In this document: one piece after another, positions 26,549-35,981 of the stretch
How the letters are laid out: each line of letters starts with the position of its first letter
How positions within the stretch are numbered: position 1 is the stretch's first letter
Origin: Tumebacillus permanentifrigoris
GTDB lineage: Bacteria; Bacillota; Bacilli; Tumebacillales; Tumebacillaceae
DNA length: 64,000 bases
Direction: 5' to 3'
NCBI RefSeq assembly: GCF_003148565.1
Contig: NZ_QGGL01000013.1
Span: 1-64,000 of the forward strand
Notes under the pieces: generated by a model
Databases searched by the model: none
What the model saw: only the letters and a program-made list of their open reading frames with translations
What the model was told of the DNA's origin: nothing
Position numbers and translations under genes: made by a program

Positions 26549-28195
26549 ATGAACCCACAACAAACAAAACCGACGCAACAGACGATGACGGTCGCACACA
26601 CGATCGTGCAACAATTGCAGGCTTGGGGTGTGTCCCGCATCTATGGCGTCGTGGGTGATACGTTCCTCGACTTTTTGGACGCGATCAATGGGTCAGGGCT
26701 GCAATTCATCGCGGTCAAGCATGAGTCGACCGCCGCGTTTATGGCGTCTGCCGAAGCGAAACTGACCGGCAAACTCGGCGTCTGCCTCGCCACCAGCGGC
26801 CCAGGGATGGCGAATCTGCTCAACGGCCTCGGTGACGCTTACCAAGACAAAGCGCCCGTGCTCGCGATCACCGGCCAAGTGCCAACCCCACAAATCGGCA
26901 CCGACACCAAGCAATACCTCGACCAACAAGTGTTCATCGCGCCGCTCGCCGCCTACTCCGCGCTCCTGACCTCGCCGGACGCAACAGTCGAGGTCTTTGC
27001 CAAAGCGATCCACACTTCCTTGGAACAAGGGGCCGTCACACACGTTTCCGTGCCGAAGGATCTGTTCACCCAGCAACAGTCGACGCCGATCCGCACACAG
27101 CCGCACTTGATGCGCGGCACGATGCAAGTCAATCCCGCAGACATTCAACAAGTGGCACAACTGCTCCAATCCGCACAAAAGCCGGTCGTCGTCGCAGGCG
27201 TCGGCGCCCGCGCAGCCGCACAGGATGTCGTACACATCTGTGAAGCGCTCGGCGCAGGTCTGATCCTCTCGCTCGGTGCCAAGGGCATGATCGACGAGAG
27301 CAACCCGCATCTGCTCGGCGGCATCGGCAAAGGGGGCAGTCCCTACGCATCCGAACTGCTCAAGCAAGCGGACGTTGTGCTGCTCGCCGGCGACACGTGG
27401 TGGCCGCAGGACTATGTTCCCGAAAACGTCCGCATCGTCCAAGTCGACTATGCGGCGACCAACATCGGGACCAAATTCAACGTAGAACTCGGTCTGGTCG
27501 GGGATACGAAAGTGATCCTCCCGGCACTGGCCCAGCAACTCCAAGGCCACCAGCCAAATCAACAGTGGCTTAGCCAGATCCAACAAGCGCGCCAGAAGTG
27601 GTACGCGGAGCTGGAGCAGGAAGCTTCTATGGAAGGAACACCGATCCACCCCGCCCGTCTGATCCGCGCCCTTGAGCGTACCGTCCAGCCGGACGCCGTG
27701 CTGTGCGTGGACACCGGAGACCACACCGTGTGGTTCAACCGCCAGTTCCGTGGGCAGCAGCAGGACGTGCTGTTTTCCGGCACATGGCGCAGCATGGGCT
27801 TTGGACTCCCGGCGGCGATGGCCGCGCAGTTGAGCGCACCAAACCGCCAAGTCGTAGCACTGGTCGGTGACGGGTGCCTCGGCATGAGCTTGGCAGACCT
27901 CTCCACAGCAGCACGATACGCACTGCCGATCACCGTGGTCGTCGTGAACAACGGACACCTCCAGATGGAGACCGATCGGCAAAAAGTCGGTCAGCACACG
28001 GAGCTGGGCTCCGACCTGACCAACCCCGACTTTGTCAAAGTTGCCGAAGCGTGCGGAGTGGCGGGTTTCCGTGTGACGGACACTGTTGATCTCGACAGCG
28101 TGCTCCAACAGGCGATGTCACTGCCCGGACCTGCCTTGATCGATGTAAGCGTTTCCGATGTGATGTTCCCGAACACAACTGCACAAGAGGCCTAA
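26549..28195 (+). CDS. Thiamine-diphosphate enzyme, pyruvate oxidase type
   Basis: 548 residues with the three-domain plan of the pyruvate oxidase/acetolactate synthase family: N-terminal domain with the catalytic Glu in VKHESTAAFMA near 52, central domain with GVGARAAAQ near 215, and C-terminal ThDP motif GDGCLGMSLADLSTAARY...NNG near 429-458. The order and length fit pyruvate oxidase (YdaP/PoxB-like), which turns pyruvate into acetate or acetyl phosphate. Electron acceptor cannot be told. AGGGAGGG lies upstream of ATG 26549; the frame is open further left without a start site. Confidence 0.82.
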   Translation: MNPQQTKPTQQTMTVAHTIVQQLQAWGVSRIYGVVGDTFLDFLDAINGSGLQFIAVKHESTAAFMASAEAKLTGKLGVCLATSGPGMANLLNGLGDAYQDKAPVLAITGQVPTPQIGTDTKQYLDQQVFIAPLAAYSALLTSPDATVEVFAKAIHTSLEQGAVTHVSVPKDLFTQQQSTPIRTQPHLMRGTMQVNPADIQQVAQLLQSAQKPVVVAGVGARAAAQDVVHICEALGAGLILSLGAKGMIDESNPHLLGGIGKGGSPYASELLKQADVVLLAGDTWWPQDYVPENVRIVQVDYAATNIGTKFNVELGLVGDTKVILPALAQQLQGHQPNQQWLSQIQQARQKWYAELEQEASMEGTPIHPARLIRALERTVQPDAVLCVDTGDHTVWFNRQFRGQQQDVLFSGTWRSMGFGLPAAMAAQLSAPNRQVVALVGDGCLGMSLADLSTAARYALPITVVVVNNGHLQMETDRQKVGQHTELGSDLTNPDFVKVAEACGVAGFRVTDTVDLDSVLQQAMSLPGPALIDVSVSDVMFPNTTAQEA

Positions 28196-28212
28196 CCTAC
28201 CGAACCTATTAG

Positions 28213-28249
28213 GAAAAAAGACCTGACCGCACGGGGCAGGTCTTTTTTT
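28213..28249 (+). terminator. Terminator after pyruvate-oxidase-type gene
   Basis: AGACCTG / CAGGTCT stem with seven T. Confidence 0.85.
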
Positions 28250-28311
28250 ACAACGCATGGCGCTGGTCGGCAACGGGGAACGTAAAAACAGCCAAAAGTG
28301 TCCGTGGTGGG

Positions 28312-28339
28312 TTGACATCTGCTGTCAGGCGCCTATAAT
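28312..28339 (+). promoter_or_regulatory. Consensus sigma-A promoter of the MarR/efflux operon
   Basis: TTGACA (28312-28317), 16-base spacer, TATAAT (28334-28339). Both hexamers are perfect. Confidence 0.85.
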
Positions 28340-28356
28340 GTTTTCTATACCGAATG

Positions 28357-28370
28357 ATTCGTATGCGAAT
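28357..28370 (+). promoter_or_regulatory. Probable MarR operator
   Basis: ATTCGTATGCGAAT, a 5-base inverted repeat with 4-base centre, lies just downstream of the -10. It is embedded in a direct repeat GAATGATT (28352-28359 and 28367-28374). Placement suits repression by the MarR protein encoded next. Confidence 0.6.
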
Positions 28371-28430
28371 GATTTGAGTCCGTAAGATTCTGACCTGCGA
28401 ACGTTTCTGATCTGGGAGGAAGGGGCTGCT

Positions 28431-28880
28431 ATGGACGACATCACCGAGATCATCGCCTCGTTTCGTGAACTGAAGCGCGCGTACTACCGCTTGGTGCAAC
28501 TGGACGCGGAGGCCGTGGGTGTGACGACTTTGCAGTTGATGGTGATGCGGAAATTGTCGCAACACGAGAGCCTCACGCTCAGCGAACTGGCCGAAGGGAT
28601 GCAATTGACTCCGAGCACGATGAGCGGTGTGGTCGACCGTCTGGCCAAGGCAGGGTTGATCGAGCGCGACCGTTCCACCCAAGATCGACGGGCGCTGGTG
28701 TTGCATCTGACGGAGGCGGGGCGCGGGAAATTGGAGATCGCTTTCGGACCACAGTCCACCATCTACCGACGTCTGACCGGTGAGAATCGACTTTCGGAGC
28801 AGGACACCCAGGAACTGTTGCGACTGCATCAGGCCTATATCAAATTACTGACCATAGAGGAAGGGGAACCAGAGCAATGA
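28431..28880 (+). CDS. MarR family transcriptional regulator
   Basis: 149 residues. Winged helix in the middle (LTLSELAEGMQLTPSTMSGVVDRLAKAGLIERD near 47-79) and the wing DRRALVLHLTEAG near 84, flanked by dimerisation helices. First gene of an efflux operon, overlapping the next by ATGA, and preceded by a palindromic operator-like site. Probably an autorepressor released by a toxic compound. Confidence 0.93.
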   Translation: MDDITEIIASFRELKRAYYRLVQLDAEAVGVTTLQLMVMRKLSQHESLTLSELAEGMQLTPSTMSGVVDRLAKAGLIERDRSTQDRRALVLHLTEAGRGKLEIAFGPQSTIYRRLTGENRLSEQDTQELLRLHQAYIKLLTIEEGEPEQ

Positions 28881-29536
28881 ATAGCATTCGTCGTTTGGTC
28901 ATCGTCAACGTACTGTTGTTAGTGGTACTTGTCGGTGGCGGTTTTGCCGGGTATTACTTCTATAATCAATCCACCACCTACTTGAGCACAGATAACGCCA
29001 AAATCGATGGGCAGTCCGTTTCCATCGCTTCAGCAGCGGCTGGTAAACTCGTCGATTGGAACGGCGAGGTTGGCAAGCACTACGCAGCGGGTGACCGCGT
29101 CGGCGTCGTGGAAGTTCCGAACGGCCCGGGCGGCAAACCGATCGATGTCGACGTGACCGCACCGCAAGACGTGACGCTCGTGCAACAGAGCGCGGTGAAA
29201 AACGCCTTTGTCGGGGCGGGCATGCCGTTGGCGTACTCGTTTGACCTCGACCACCTATGGGTCACCGCGAACGTCAAGGAAACCGATATCAACGATGTAA
29301 AAGTCAACCAAGACGTAGACGTCTACATGGACGCATATCCGGGCACGACCTTGAAAGGCCATGTGGAAAAAATCGGCCTCGCGACGGCAAATACGTTCTC
29401 GCTGTTGCCGACCTCGAATACCACGGGCAACTACACCAAAGTAACGCAAGTGCTGCCGGTCACGATCGCTCTGGACGGCTACAAAGGTCTCGACCTCGCA
29501 CCGGGCATGAACGTAACCGTCCGCATCCACAAGTAG
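28877..29536 (+). CDS. HlyD/EmrA-type membrane fusion protein (short)
   Basis: 219 residues: one N-terminal membrane anchor (7-28), the EmrA-typical segment TTYLSTDNAKIDG near 33-45, a lipoyl-like half-domain, and a beta-barrel ending in LAPGMNVTVRIHK. The long coiled coil found in Gram-negative EmrA is missing, as usual for Gram-positive partners that need not reach an outer membrane. Coupled to marR by ATGA overlap; works with the transporter 14 bases downstream. Confidence 0.87.
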   Translation: MNSIRRLVIVNVLLLVVLVGGGFAGYYFYNQSTTYLSTDNAKIDGQSVSIASAAAGKLVDWNGEVGKHYAAGDRVGVVEVPNGPGGKPIDVDVTAPQDVTLVQQSAVKNAFVGAGMPLAYSFDLDHLWVTANVKETDINDVKVNQDVDVYMDAYPGTTLKGHVEKIGLATANTFSLLPTSNTTGNYTKVTQVLPVTIALDGYKGLDLAPGMNVTVRIHK

Positions 29537-29549
29537 AGGCGGTGAGGGA

Positions 29550-31403
29550 ATGAACACCGCCTACGTGATCGGGTACATCGTCCTCTCGTTGCTCGTGCTG
29601 GTCGTGGCGAACAGGATGATGCGCTCGAAAAAACCAGCCGTCGAGCCGGAAGCCCCTGCGGTGACCGTGCTCCGCCAACCTCCCGTGGAGGAACTCAAGA
29701 CTGACGACAGCTACGAACCGATCCCGGAGCTGACCGAAGACTTCATCGAAGCGGTGGAGGAAAATGTATCCGCCGCGCCAAAAGAGGAAGTTCCGGTTCC
29801 TACCTCGATCCACGCGAACATCGTCGGGGAGGCCGAACCGGAAGTAAGTCCTGAAGTGAAGCCGGAGACCTCGGCAGCCTCGAAACATAATGATGTTCAC
29901 GTCGGACGCCTGCTGACCGTGCTGTTGCTCGGCGCCTTCGTCGCGATCCTCAACCAGACGCTGATCAACGTTGCGCTGCCGCACATGATGAACGACCTCA
30001 ACGTGTCGGCGAACGTCGTCCAGTGGTTGGTCACCGGATACATGCTGGTCAGCGGCGTGCTGATCCCGATCACCGCTTATCTGATCGAGCGCTATGGGGC
30101 GCGCAAGCTGTTCCTCGCCGCCATGTTCTTGTTCACGCTCGGCGCGATCATCTGTGCGATCTCGCCAAACTTCGGGATCATGCTGTTTGGCCGTCTCGTG
30201 CAGGCATCGGGTGCTGGGATCATCATGCCGCTGATGATGACCGTGTTCCTGACCGTTTTCCCGCCGGAAAAACGCGGGAAAGCGATGGGCCTGATGGGCA
30301 TCGCCATGATCTTCGCTCCAGCGATTGGGCCGACGCTGTCCGGTTACATCGTCCAGAACTACACGTGGCGCATCCTGTTCTGGATCGTCATCCCGATCGG
30401 GTTGCTGGACTTGGGTCTGGCCGCCGCTTGGATGCGCAACATCACCAAGACCTCGCGCCCGAAGTTCGACTTCCTCGGCTTCCTGTTTTCCACCGTGGGC
30501 TTCGGCGGTGTGCTGTACGGGTTCTCCGAAGCGGGTTCGGATGGATGGACGTCCTTCCCCGTGCTGTCCACGCTGATCATCGGCACCATCTCGTTGGTGC
30601 TGTTCGTCTGGCGCGAACTGACCACCGAACAACCGATGCTCAACCTGCGCGTGTTCAAGTTTGACGTGTTCACGCTGACGACGATCATCTCGTCGCTGAT
30701 CAACATGGCGATGTTTGCCGCGATGATCCTGCTGCCGATCTACCTGCAAAACATCCGAGGCTTCACCCCGCTCCAAGCAGGGTTGCTGATGTTGCCAGGC
30801 GCGATTCTGATGGGGATCATGATGCCGGTTTCCGGTGCGATCTTCGACAAGTTCGGAGCGCGCGCACTGGCGGTCATCGGATTGATCATCACCGTCGCGA
30901 CCACGTATGAATTCACCAAATTGACCTCAGACACGACGTACAACACCATACTCGTGCTGTATTGCCTGCGGATGTTCGGGATGTCGTTCATGATGATGCC
31001 GATTCAGACGGCGGGGATGAACCAATTGCCACGCCACCTGCACGCCCACGGCACCGCGACCGGAAACACTGCCCGACAAGTCGCCGGATCGCTCGGCACG
31101 GCGTTGCTCGTCACGATCATGACCAACCGCGCCACGTTCCACATGGCAAGTTTCACCAACGAAGTGACCACCGCCAACCCGTTGTTGGCACAAAAAATGA
31201 GTGCGCTCGGCCAAGGCCTCGCCGCGAGCACGGGACTTCCGGCCTCTGCGGGACAGACGGTCGCCACCCAGATGCTCTACGGTAACGCGATGAAACTCTC
31301 GACGATCCAAGGCATCAACGACGCCTTCTTGTACGCAACTGGATTCGCGATGATCGCGCTGGTGCTCGCCTTCTTCATCAAGCGAGTCAAACTTCAGAAG
31401 TAA
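29550..31403 (+). CDS. DHA2-type drug efflux MFS with N-terminal extension
   Basis: 617 residues. From about residue 118 onward it is a 14-segment EmrB/QacA-type transporter (motif AILNQTLINVALPHMM near 132 and LIERYGARKLF near 180). Before that lies an unusual extension: one extra membrane segment (about 5-22) and a roughly 90-residue Pro/Glu-rich linker (24-115). The transporter works with the fusion protein upstream to extrude hydrophobic compounds. GGCGGTGAGGGA precedes the ATG. Terminator at 31402. Confidence 0.88.
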   Translation: MNTAYVIGYIVLSLLVLVVANRMMRSKKPAVEPEAPAVTVLRQPPVEELKTDDSYEPIPELTEDFIEAVEENVSAAPKEEVPVPTSIHANIVGEAEPEVSPEVKPETSAASKHNDVHVGRLLTVLLLGAFVAILNQTLINVALPHMMNDLNVSANVVQWLVTGYMLVSGVLIPITAYLIERYGARKLFLAAMFLFTLGAIICAISPNFGIMLFGRLVQASGAGIIMPLMMTVFLTVFPPEKRGKAMGLMGIAMIFAPAIGPTLSGYIVQNYTWRILFWIVIPIGLLDLGLAAAWMRNITKTSRPKFDFLGFLFSTVGFGGVLYGFSEAGSDGWTSFPVLSTLIIGTISLVLFVWRELTTEQPMLNLRVFKFDVFTLTTIISSLINMAMFAAMILLPIYLQNIRGFTPLQAGLLMLPGAILMGIMMPVSGAIFDKFGARALAVIGLIITVATTYEFTKLTSDTTYNTILVLYCLRMFGMSFMMMPIQTAGMNQLPRHLHAHGTATGNTARQVAGSLGTALLVTIMTNRATFHMASFTNEVTTANPLLAQKMSALGQGLAASTGLPASAGQTVATQMLYGNAMKLSTIQGINDAFLYATGFAMIALVLAFFIKRVKLQK

Positions 31404-31441
31404 AAAAACCACGCAACCTACAGGTTGCGTGGTTTTTTTTC
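31402..31441 (+). terminator. Bidirectional terminator
   Basis: AAAAACCACGCAACC / GGTTGCGTGGTTTTT perfect stem with runs on both sides; ends the efflux operon and the convergent hydrolase gene. Confidence 0.93.
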
Positions 31442-32281
31442 GAGTCCAGCCATGTACCAGTCTACCGCTTGGGTCAGATCATGGACCTGTGTCAGCCCTT
31501 GCAGTCCCGCGACGATGCGCTCCCGATCTCGCCCAAACTGCTCGACCAGTCGTGCTAGCTGTTCCCACTCGTTCAAATCCTCGCGAAACGCCGTCAACGC
31601 CAGCGGCTGGCCATGCGATTCCACGATCAGATCGGCATCGTACTCATAGATCGATTCCAGCAGGCGCAGGAAGTGGTTCGCGGTGTACGTGCGCGGCCCG
31701 CCATACACAGATGGACCCAACGAGTCTCCTAAAAACAGGACTTTGTCCTCCTTCACATAGAGGAAGCACGAATCACTCGTATGGTCGCCTCCGACATGTC
31801 GAATCTCGCAGGTGACATCGCCTAGATCGAAATGCAGCGAGTGCGCGAAGATCAGATCTGGAACCACCACCTGAATGTTGCGATCTGCTCCGTATTCCTC
31901 CTGCATGTGCTGGAGGGTTTCAGCGCTTGCCATCCCTTGTCGAGTCAACGCTTGGAGCGTTGACTCCAGAGCGGACCAGTCCAACCCCACGAGCTTGCGC
32001 AAGGCGTCCACCGTTTGCTGATGAGCGACCGCAGGGAGGTTCCATTCGGACATGCCAAAGGAATGATCCCAGTGCCAATGCGTCAACACCAGCAGATCGG
32101 GCAAGCGCACACCACGAGCCTGCAATTGCTCTTGAAAAAGCCGCGCATGCGCGGGCGAGTTCCCCGCATCCATCAACAGCGTCCGCCGCGACCCGACGAT
32201 GGCCGCCAGAATCGGTCGGTCTGATTTGTGTTCCGCAGGCAAGATCCAGACATGCGGGCTAATCTGTTCCACGAGTTGCAT
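31418..32281 (-). CDS. Metallo-beta-lactamase-fold hydrolase
   Basis: 287 residues. The metal-binding motif THWHWDHS near 83 (HxHxDH), a further His in VGGDHTSDS near 167, LFLGDSLG near 187 and SHGQP near 226 form the dinuclear site of the family. The C-terminal 40 residues are helical. Substrate is unknown. I start at ATG 32281, which follows AAGGAGA by nine bases; the frame is open to 32524 but that part overlaps the terminator of the ABC-F gene. It follows that gene in the same direction. Confidence 0.85.
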   Translation of the reverse strand: MQLVEQISPHVWILPAEHKSDRPILAAIVGSRRTLLMDAGNSPAHARLFQEQLQARGVRLPDLLVLTHWHWDHSFGMSEWNLPAVAHQQTVDALRKLVGLDWSALESTLQALTRQGMASAETLQHMQEEYGADRNIQVVVPDLIFAHSLHFDLGDVTCEIRHVGGDHTSDSCFLYVKEDKVLFLGDSLGPSVYGGPRTYTANHFLRLLESIYEYDADLIVESHGQPLALTAFREDLNEWEQLARLVEQFGRDRERIVAGLQGLTQVHDLTQAVDWYMAGLEKKPRNL

Positions 32282-32321
32282 GATGAACGTCTCCTTCGCA
32301 AGTACCAATTTTGGAAATTCG

Positions 32322-32362
32322 GAAAAACGACCGCTCCTCGATGGAAGATCGAGAAGCGGTCG
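32322..32362 (-). terminator. Terminator of ABC-F gene
   Basis: Read leftwards: CGACCGCT-CTCGA / TCGAG-AGCGGTCG stem followed by five T. Confidence 0.85.
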
Positions 32363-32384
32363 ATTCGCAAGGCGTACTGCTATT

Positions 32385-34340
32385 CTATTCACCCGCTGCT
32401 TCCAACTCGGCCCACTCCTCGAGGAGCGCGTCGAGTTCGGTTTTCGCGGTGAGTAGCTCGTCGTTTTTGCGGGCGGCGAGCTCGTGGTCGGAGAAGACTT
32501 CGGGGAGGCAGAGGTCGGCTTCAATCGCTGCCATCAACTCTTCCAACTCCGCGATGCGCGCCTCGACTTTGGCGAGGCGTTCGAGGCGTTTTTTCTCGAT
32601 CCGCTTCTGTTCCTTGTCCGCTTGGCGGCGGGCTTGGGCGTCGTCGAGCGGGGCATCGGTCGCGCTGTTTTTGGCTTTTGTGGACGCGGCGAGCAGAGCT
32701 TCTTGCTCGCGCTTTTCCGCGGCGAGTTCCTCGACTTTTTCCACAAAGTCATCGTAGTTGCCGAGGTACGAAGCCACGCCGTCCTCCGACAATTCGACCA
32801 CGCGGGTGGCGAGGCGGTTGACGAAGTAGCGGTCATGCGAGATGAACAGCAACGTGCCCGGATAGTTGTCCAGCGCGTTCTCCAAGACTTCCTTGCTCAA
32901 CAGGTCGAGATGGTTGGTCGGCTCGTCGAGGATCAGGAAGTTGGCGTTCTGGAGCATCAGCTTCGCCAGCGCGACCCGGCTGCGTTCACCGCCGGAGAGC
33001 GAGGAGATCGGCTTGGTCACATCATCGCCAGAGAACAGGAAGTTGCCGAGCACCGTGCGCACACGGGTCAGGTCGAGATTCGGGAACGCATCCCAGACTT
33101 CGTTGAGGATCGATTTCGATGCGGTGAGGTCTTCCTGTTGCTGGGTGAAGTACCCGACGGAGACGTTGGTGCCGAGTTTGAGGCGACCGGCGAGCGGGTC
33201 GAGTTTTTGATTGATCGCTTTGAGCAGGGTGGTCTTGCCGATCCCGTTCGGCCCGATCAGTGCGATGCGTTCGCCGCGGTAGACATTGAGCGAGATGTTG
33301 CGGGACAGCACTTTTTCCCCATACCCGAGCGCGACGTTGTCGACGGTCAGAACTTCGTTGCCCGACTGACGGTCGATGTTGAACGAGAAGTGCGCTTGCT
33401 CGGTGGAGAGCATCGGACGGTCGATGCGGTCGATTTTGTCCAGCAGCTTGCGGCGCGATTGGGCGCGCTTGGTCGTGGTGGCGCGGGCGATGTTGCGCTG
33501 GATGAAGTCCTCCAGCTTGGCGATCTCTGCCTGTTGTTGGTCGAAGCGTTTCATGTGCTGTTCGAGATCAGCCGCTTTTTGGTCGAGGAAGTCGGAGTAG
33601 TTGCCCTTCCAACGACGGGTGCGCCCGCGCTCCATCTCGTAGATCACCGTGATCAGCGAGTCGAGGAAGTAGCGGTCATGCGAGACCATCAGCAGCGCAC
33701 CAGGGTAGTTTTTCAGATAATCTTCGAGCCAGGTCAAGGTGCGGATGTCGAGATAGTTGGTCGGCTCGTCGAGGATCAGCAAGTTCGGCTGGGTCAGCAG
33801 GTGTTTGCCGAGCAGCAGGCGGGTTTTCTGCCCACCGGAGAGCGAGTTGACGAGCCGTCCGTGCATCGGTTCCGGGAAGTCGAGACCGTGCAGGATCGAG
33901 CGGACTTTGGCATCGACAGCATAGCCGTTTTGGTCGGTAAACTCTTGGGTGAGCCGCGCATACTGTTCGGAGTGCTGTTGGAACAGCTTTTCGTTTTCAT
34001 AGACGGATGGCTCGGCCATTTTTTGCTCAAGTTCACGCATCTTGGATTCGAGTTGTTTGATGTCGGCGTAGACGGAGACCATCTCATCCCAGATCGTCGC
34101 TTCGGAATCGATCTGCGAGTGCTGGGCGAGGTAGCCGACGGTGGTTTCGCGGCCGATGTGGACGGTGCCGGAGTCGTGCGTCATCTCCCCGGCGATGATC
34201 TTCAAGAGGGTGGACTTGCCAGCCCCGTTGACACCGATCAGCCCGACGCGTTCGCGGTCTTGGACGACGATCGACGTCCCATCGAGGATGACATCAGTAC
34301 CATAAGCTTTGCGTATGTCATTCGCTTGCACGAGAATCAT
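32385..34340 (-). CDS. ABC-F family ATPase (YdiF/Uup type)
   Basis: 651 residues, soluble, two nucleotide-binding domains: Walker A GVNGAGKST, signature LSGGQKTRL, Walker B LLILDEPTNYLD, then GPNGIGKTT, LSGGERSRV, FLILDEPTNHLD. An interdomain linker helix (RRWKGNYSDFLDQKAADLEQ) and a charged C-terminal coiled coil of about 100 residues follow the YdiF pattern. ABC-F proteins act on ribosomes as translation factors or antibiotic protection. I start at ATG 34340 with AGGTG upstream; a GTG at 34352 is possible. The coiled-coil tail argues for a housekeeping YdiF rather than a resistance factor. Confidence 0.9.
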   Translation of the reverse strand: MILVQANDIRKAYGTDVILDGTSIVVQDRERVGLIGVNGAGKSTLLKIIAGEMTHDSGTVHIGRETTVGYLAQHSQIDSEATIWDEMVSVYADIKQLESKMRELEQKMAEPSVYENEKLFQQHSEQYARLTQEFTDQNGYAVDAKVRSILHGLDFPEPMHGRLVNSLSGGQKTRLLLGKHLLTQPNLLILDEPTNYLDIRTLTWLEDYLKNYPGALLMVSHDRYFLDSLITVIYEMERGRTRRWKGNYSDFLDQKAADLEQHMKRFDQQQAEIAKLEDFIQRNIARATTTKRAQSRRKLLDKIDRIDRPMLSTEQAHFSFNIDRQSGNEVLTVDNVALGYGEKVLSRNISLNVYRGERIALIGPNGIGKTTLLKAINQKLDPLAGRLKLGTNVSVGYFTQQQEDLTASKSILNEVWDAFPNLDLTRVRTVLGNFLFSGDDVTKPISSLSGGERSRVALAKLMLQNANFLILDEPTNHLDLLSKEVLENALDNYPGTLLFISHDRYFVNRLATRVVELSEDGVASYLGNYDDFVEKVEELAAEKREQEALLAASTKAKNSATDAPLDDAQARRQADKEQKRIEKKRLERLAKVEARIAELEELMAAIEADLCLPEVFSDHELAARKNDELLTAKTELDALLEEWAELEAAGE

Positions 34341-34518
34341 CTGTTTGATCACCTATTCTCTTCAAAACTGGTTCCTACTAGTGTACCTTATGAAGCTGGA
34401 AAAAAGAAGTACAGACCAAGGGACACCCTTGCAATTGCGTAGGTCTCGGCAGATCATTGGCTCTTTTGTTATGATGAGAGCAGAATCTAATTCGGTATCT
34501 TTTAGGAGCGAGATGAAA

Positions 34519-34932
34519 ATGACAACCTCTACTCAACAACCCATCCTCCCGCGCATCGGCGTCGGGGCTGTGATCCTCGACGACGACCGTCGGATCTTGC
34601 TGGTCCTGCGCAATCGCCACCCGGAAGCGGGTACGTGGAGCATCCCCGGTGGCAAGGTCGAGCCCTACGAAACGCTGGAGCAAGCGGTGATCCGCGAAAT
34701 CAAGGAGGAGGTCAATCTCGATGTAGAGATCGACCGTTTGCTCTGCACCGCGGAGACGGTCTCTCCAGAGACGGAGGAGCATTGGGTGTCGATCCTCTAC
34801 GTGGTGCGCATCGTCGGTGGCACCGTGCAGAATCGGGAACCCGATGCGCTTCGTGATGTGCAATGGTTTTCGCTGGATGCGTTGCCGGAGAACCTCGCCT
34901 GCTTTACCGTGCCGGTGTTTGAAGTCCTCTAA
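34519..34932 (+). CDS. Nudix hydrolase
   Basis: 137 residues with the Nudix box GGKVEPYETLEQAVIREIKE then EV near 41-64 (G-x5-E-x7-RE-x2-EE); the usual Gly after EE is Asn. It hydrolyses a nucleoside diphosphate derivative; the substrate is not predictable. ATG 34519 is well spaced from TAGGAG; ATG 34513 is too close. An extended -10 TGTTATGAT is at 34467-34475. Divergent from the ABC-F gene. Confidence 0.88.
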   Translation: MTTSTQQPILPRIGVGAVILDDDRRILLVLRNRHPEAGTWSIPGGKVEPYETLEQAVIREIKEEVNLDVEIDRLLCTAETVSPETEEHWVSILYVVRIVGGTVQNREPDALRDVQWFSLDALPENLACFTVPVFEVL

Positions 34933-34998
34933 GTCTACCCACCCGCCCGTCCACATAGGATGAGATGAACAGACGTTGACGGGCTAGGGGGACAGCAC

Positions 34999-35865
34999 AT
35001 GACACAGATTGAGATCCTACAAGCGATTCAATCGATTGCGACACCGTGGCTGGACAAGTTGATGATCGGCTTTTCGTTCGTCGGGGACGAGGAGTTTTAC
35101 ATCGCGACGGTGCCGCTGATTTATTACGCGGTTAACAAGCGGCTGGGTGTGCGACTAGCCATCGTGTTGGCACTTTCGATGTTCGTGAATGCTTGGTTGA
35201 AGTTCCTTTTTCAAGCCCCGCGCCCGATCGGGGTCGAGGGCGTTCGCAACCTGTACACCTCCTCGGCGCCGGGCCTGTCGTTTCCAAGCGGTCACTCCCA
35301 AGGCTCCGCGACCTACTGGGGCTATCTCGCGGCGGTGTCGAGGAAGATGTGGTTCGTCGCGCTGGCGGGCCTGCTCATCCTGAGCATCATGTTCTCTCGC
35401 CTCTACTTGGGTGTACACTGGCCAATTGATGTGCTGGGCGGGTTGGTGTTCGGCTTGCTGTTTGCCAGCGCGTTGGTCTGGGCGGACGCGAAGTTCGTCG
35501 CGCGTCTGTCGCACAACCTGAAACTCGGGCTCGGACTGTTGGTGCCGCTGGCCCTGCTCGCCGGCTATCACGAAACCGACGGGATGAAGCTCGCTGGGTT
35601 CCTGCTCGGCGGGTGGGTCGGGTATGTCGTCGAGTGCAAACACGTCGGCATGGAGCTGCCCAAGCGCTGGACGCAGCGTATCGTGCCAAGCCTCGTCGGG
35701 CTCGGCGTGGTCTTTGCCGTGCGGATGGTGGGAAAAGCGGCGTTGCCCGCAACCGGCTACTCCGACCTGCTCTGCTACGCGCTGGTCGGGTTCACCGCCA
35801 CGATGCTGGTGCCGTGGTTGTTGGTGAAACTCTCGTGGTACAAGGGCAAGAGCCACATCCAGTAA
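34999..35865 (+). CDS. PAP2 family membrane phosphatase
   Basis: 288 residues. The three PAP2 motifs are complete: KFLFQAPRP near 68, PSGHS near 94 and SRLYLGVHWPIDVLGG near 132. The core carries about five membrane segments. A C-terminal half with three or four more hydrophobic segments makes it longer than simple BcrC-type enzymes. Substrate may be a lipid phosphate such as undecaprenyl or phosphatidate derivatives (inference). TAGGGGGAC precedes the ATG. Confidence 0.87.
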   Translation: MTQIEILQAIQSIATPWLDKLMIGFSFVGDEEFYIATVPLIYYAVNKRLGVRLAIVLALSMFVNAWLKFLFQAPRPIGVEGVRNLYTSSAPGLSFPSGHSQGSATYWGYLAAVSRKMWFVALAGLLILSIMFSRLYLGVHWPIDVLGGLVFGLLFASALVWADAKFVARLSHNLKLGLGLLVPLALLAGYHETDGMKLAGFLLGGWVGYVVECKHVGMELPKRWTQRIVPSLVGLGVVFAVRMVGKAALPATGYSDLLCYALVGFTATMLVPWLLVKLSWYKGKSHIQ

Positions 35866-35981
35866 TGGAGGTGGCTCGTTTTTTACGCGGAGCTCCTCTA
35901 TTGTAGTGAGAAGTCAATGCGTGTAAAATCTAGAGGTAGTTGAGACTAAAATGTGGACTTCCACAGAGGGAGCTTTTTTGC

